Assembly: GCA_027186245.1 (NCBI GenBank)
Contig: CP114482.1
Location: forward strand, 22,959,209 to 23,023,208
Length of the DNA stretch: 64,000 nucleotides
Reading direction: 5' to 3'
From: Coriaria nepalensis
Taxonomy: Eukaryota > Streptophyta > Magnoliopsida > Cucurbitales > Coriariaceae
Below the pieces are notes generated by a model that searched no databases, was not told the DNA's origin, and saw only the letters and a program-made list of their open reading frames with translations. Each line of letters opens with the position of its first letter. Positions within the stretch are counted from its first letter, which is position 1. Below, one piece after another: positions 63,401 through 64,000 of the stretch. The position numbers and the translations under genes are program-made.

Positions 63401-64000
63401 AGACTGAGCGATATGCTTTTTAATGCTAAAATAATGCATTGTTGTCTTCAATAGATTAATTGCAAGTTATGTAAGAAAATAATGTTTGAAGGGCGAAAAT
63501 AGAACTCGGTCGAATTAATTTAGAATGATTTAATGACTAAAAGAGACTCAATGACATGACTTTAAGGCTAAACAAATGCATTGTTCCCTATAATAGATCA
63601 ACTGCAAGTTATGCACGAAAGTCATGTTTAAATGCCGAATTTCGTTGAAAGAATGATTTACTGACTAAAAGAGACGCAAAAATATGACTTGAACGCTAAA
63701 AAAGGCATAGTTGCCATCAATAGATCAATTGCAAATTATGCATGAAAGTTGCGTTCTAAATGCAAAAAGAGAATTGGTTCGAAGTGCCTTCAAACAATTT
63801 AATTATTGAAAAGACTGAGTGATATGCTTTTTAATGCTAAAATAATGCATTGTTGTCTTCAATAGATTAATTACAAGTTATGTAAGAAAATAATGTTTGA
63901 AGGGCGAAAATAGAATTCGTTCGAATTAATTTAGAATGATATAATGACTAGAAGAGACTCAGTGACAGGAATTTAAGGCTAAAGAAATGCATTGTTCCCT
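60457..64000. repeat. Domain 8b: mosaic units to the right edge, partial last unit
   Basis: Units start at 60457, 60876, 61295, 61714, 62133, 62552, 62971, 63390 (411 bp) and 63801 (200 bp, cut by the window edge within B). Links to earlier units: 61714 repeats the A of 57524 (attccaagttatg, caaaaatggaattcg; ten units). Units 60457 and 62133 repeat its B (taacgactagaagacactc; seven and eleven units). Unit 62971 repeats 59619 (gatatggttttt, tattatttgaatggcc, agaagaaactcag; eight units). The single aatgtttg opening at 62552 is a private change. The array continues beyond the window. Confidence 0.8.

Larger units (their letters stand above)
1..64000. repeat. Tandem satellite array filling the window (419/420 bp unit)
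   Basis: The sequence is a continuous head-to-tail array. Using the subunit A start (aatgattgaaaagactgag or a close variant) as register mark, unit starts fall at 1, 420, 838, 1257, 1676, 2095, 2514, 2933, 3352, 3771, 4325 and so on to 63801: 152 complete units and a 200 bp partial one. Spacing is 419 bp for most units, 420 bp in the 19.7-26.0 kb domain, and 411, 413, 417, 418 or 554 bp at a few units with visible indels. All units lie on the same strand. Composition is about 32% GC (136 G+C in 419 bp of one typical unit, by hand). There is no flanking unique DNA, so the array extends beyond both edges. Arrays of this form are known from eukaryotic centromeres, pericentromeres and subtelomeres; which applies here cannot be told from the sequence. 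The family is not one I recognise. Confidence 0.98.

Noticed and set aside
1..64000. A CRISPR array or bacterial repeat locus.
   Set aside because: There are no short identical repeats with unique spacers. The repeat is continuous with a 419 bp unit, and there are no cas genes or any other coding sequence.
1..64000. Polyadenylation signals, promoters and transcription terminators (for example aataaa in gaaaataaaattc and gaataaatttag).
   Set aside because: In AT-rich DNA these short strings are expected by chance. They appear or vanish with single-base subfamily differences and have no linked gene.
1..64000. Known centromeric satellites such as human alpha satellite (171 bp) or the Arabidopsis repeat (178 bp).
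   Set aside because: The unit length and the sequence words do not match what I know of these. No species assignment is supported from sequence alone.
1..64000. Telomere repeats, ribosomal DNA or an organelle insertion inside the array.
   Set aside because: I saw no TTAGGG- or TTTAGGG-type runs, no conserved rRNA words and no non-satellite stretch of any length.

Overview
The whole 64 kb window is one uninterrupted, head-to-tail tandem satellite DNA array. I followed the repeat register from base 1 to base 64,000. I found 152 complete repeat units plus a 200 bp partial unit at the right edge, with no gap, spacer, inversion, transposon or unique sequence. The basic unit is 419 bp (420 bp in one domain) and about 32% GC by hand count. 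Each unit holds three diverged subunits in fixed order: A (about 134 bp), B (about 136 bp) and C (about 149 bp). All three start with aatgatt and align to each other, so the 419 bp unit is itself a trimer of an ancestral repeat of about 140 bp. No protein gene, tRNA, rRNA, CRISPR array or bacterial regulatory element can be supported. This form of sequence points to a eukaryotic chromosome, most likely centromeric, pericentromeric or other heterochromatin read through by a long-read assembly. I do not recognise the satellite family and cannot name the species.

Layout. 1-4,324: mixed 419 bp units, including one register-breaking 554 bp unit that carries a C/B chimeric subunit. 4,325-9,772: 419 bp units with a four-unit (1,676 bp) duplication. 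9,773-11,029: three transitional units. 11,030-16,891: a clean direct duplication of a seven-unit block (2,931 bp twice). 16,892-19,675: more individual units. 19,676-25,975: exactly fifteen 420 bp units of a separate subfamily. 25,976-34,075: heterogeneous units with most of the small indels. 34,076-46,780: strongly homogenised higher-order repeats of three units (1,257 bp) and four units (1,676 bp). 46,780-57,350: a 2.2 kb block, its second copy 8,372 bp downstream, and two more duplications between them. 57,350-64,000: a mosaic of short blocks reused at offsets of 5, 7, 8 and 10 units.

How it works together. Nothing here forms a pathway. The structure visible is the record of how the array was made. 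Nearly every duplicated block is a whole number of 419 bp units, so exchange almost always kept the three-subunit register; the 554 bp unit is the one clear exception. Possible functional elements, all inferred, are the dyad around TTCGAA near the end of each subunit, a perfect 14 bp palindrome that has spread through 40-59 kb, and a subunit length close to one nucleosome. Unit counts and offsets were worked out by eye from the coordinates; identities are estimates.
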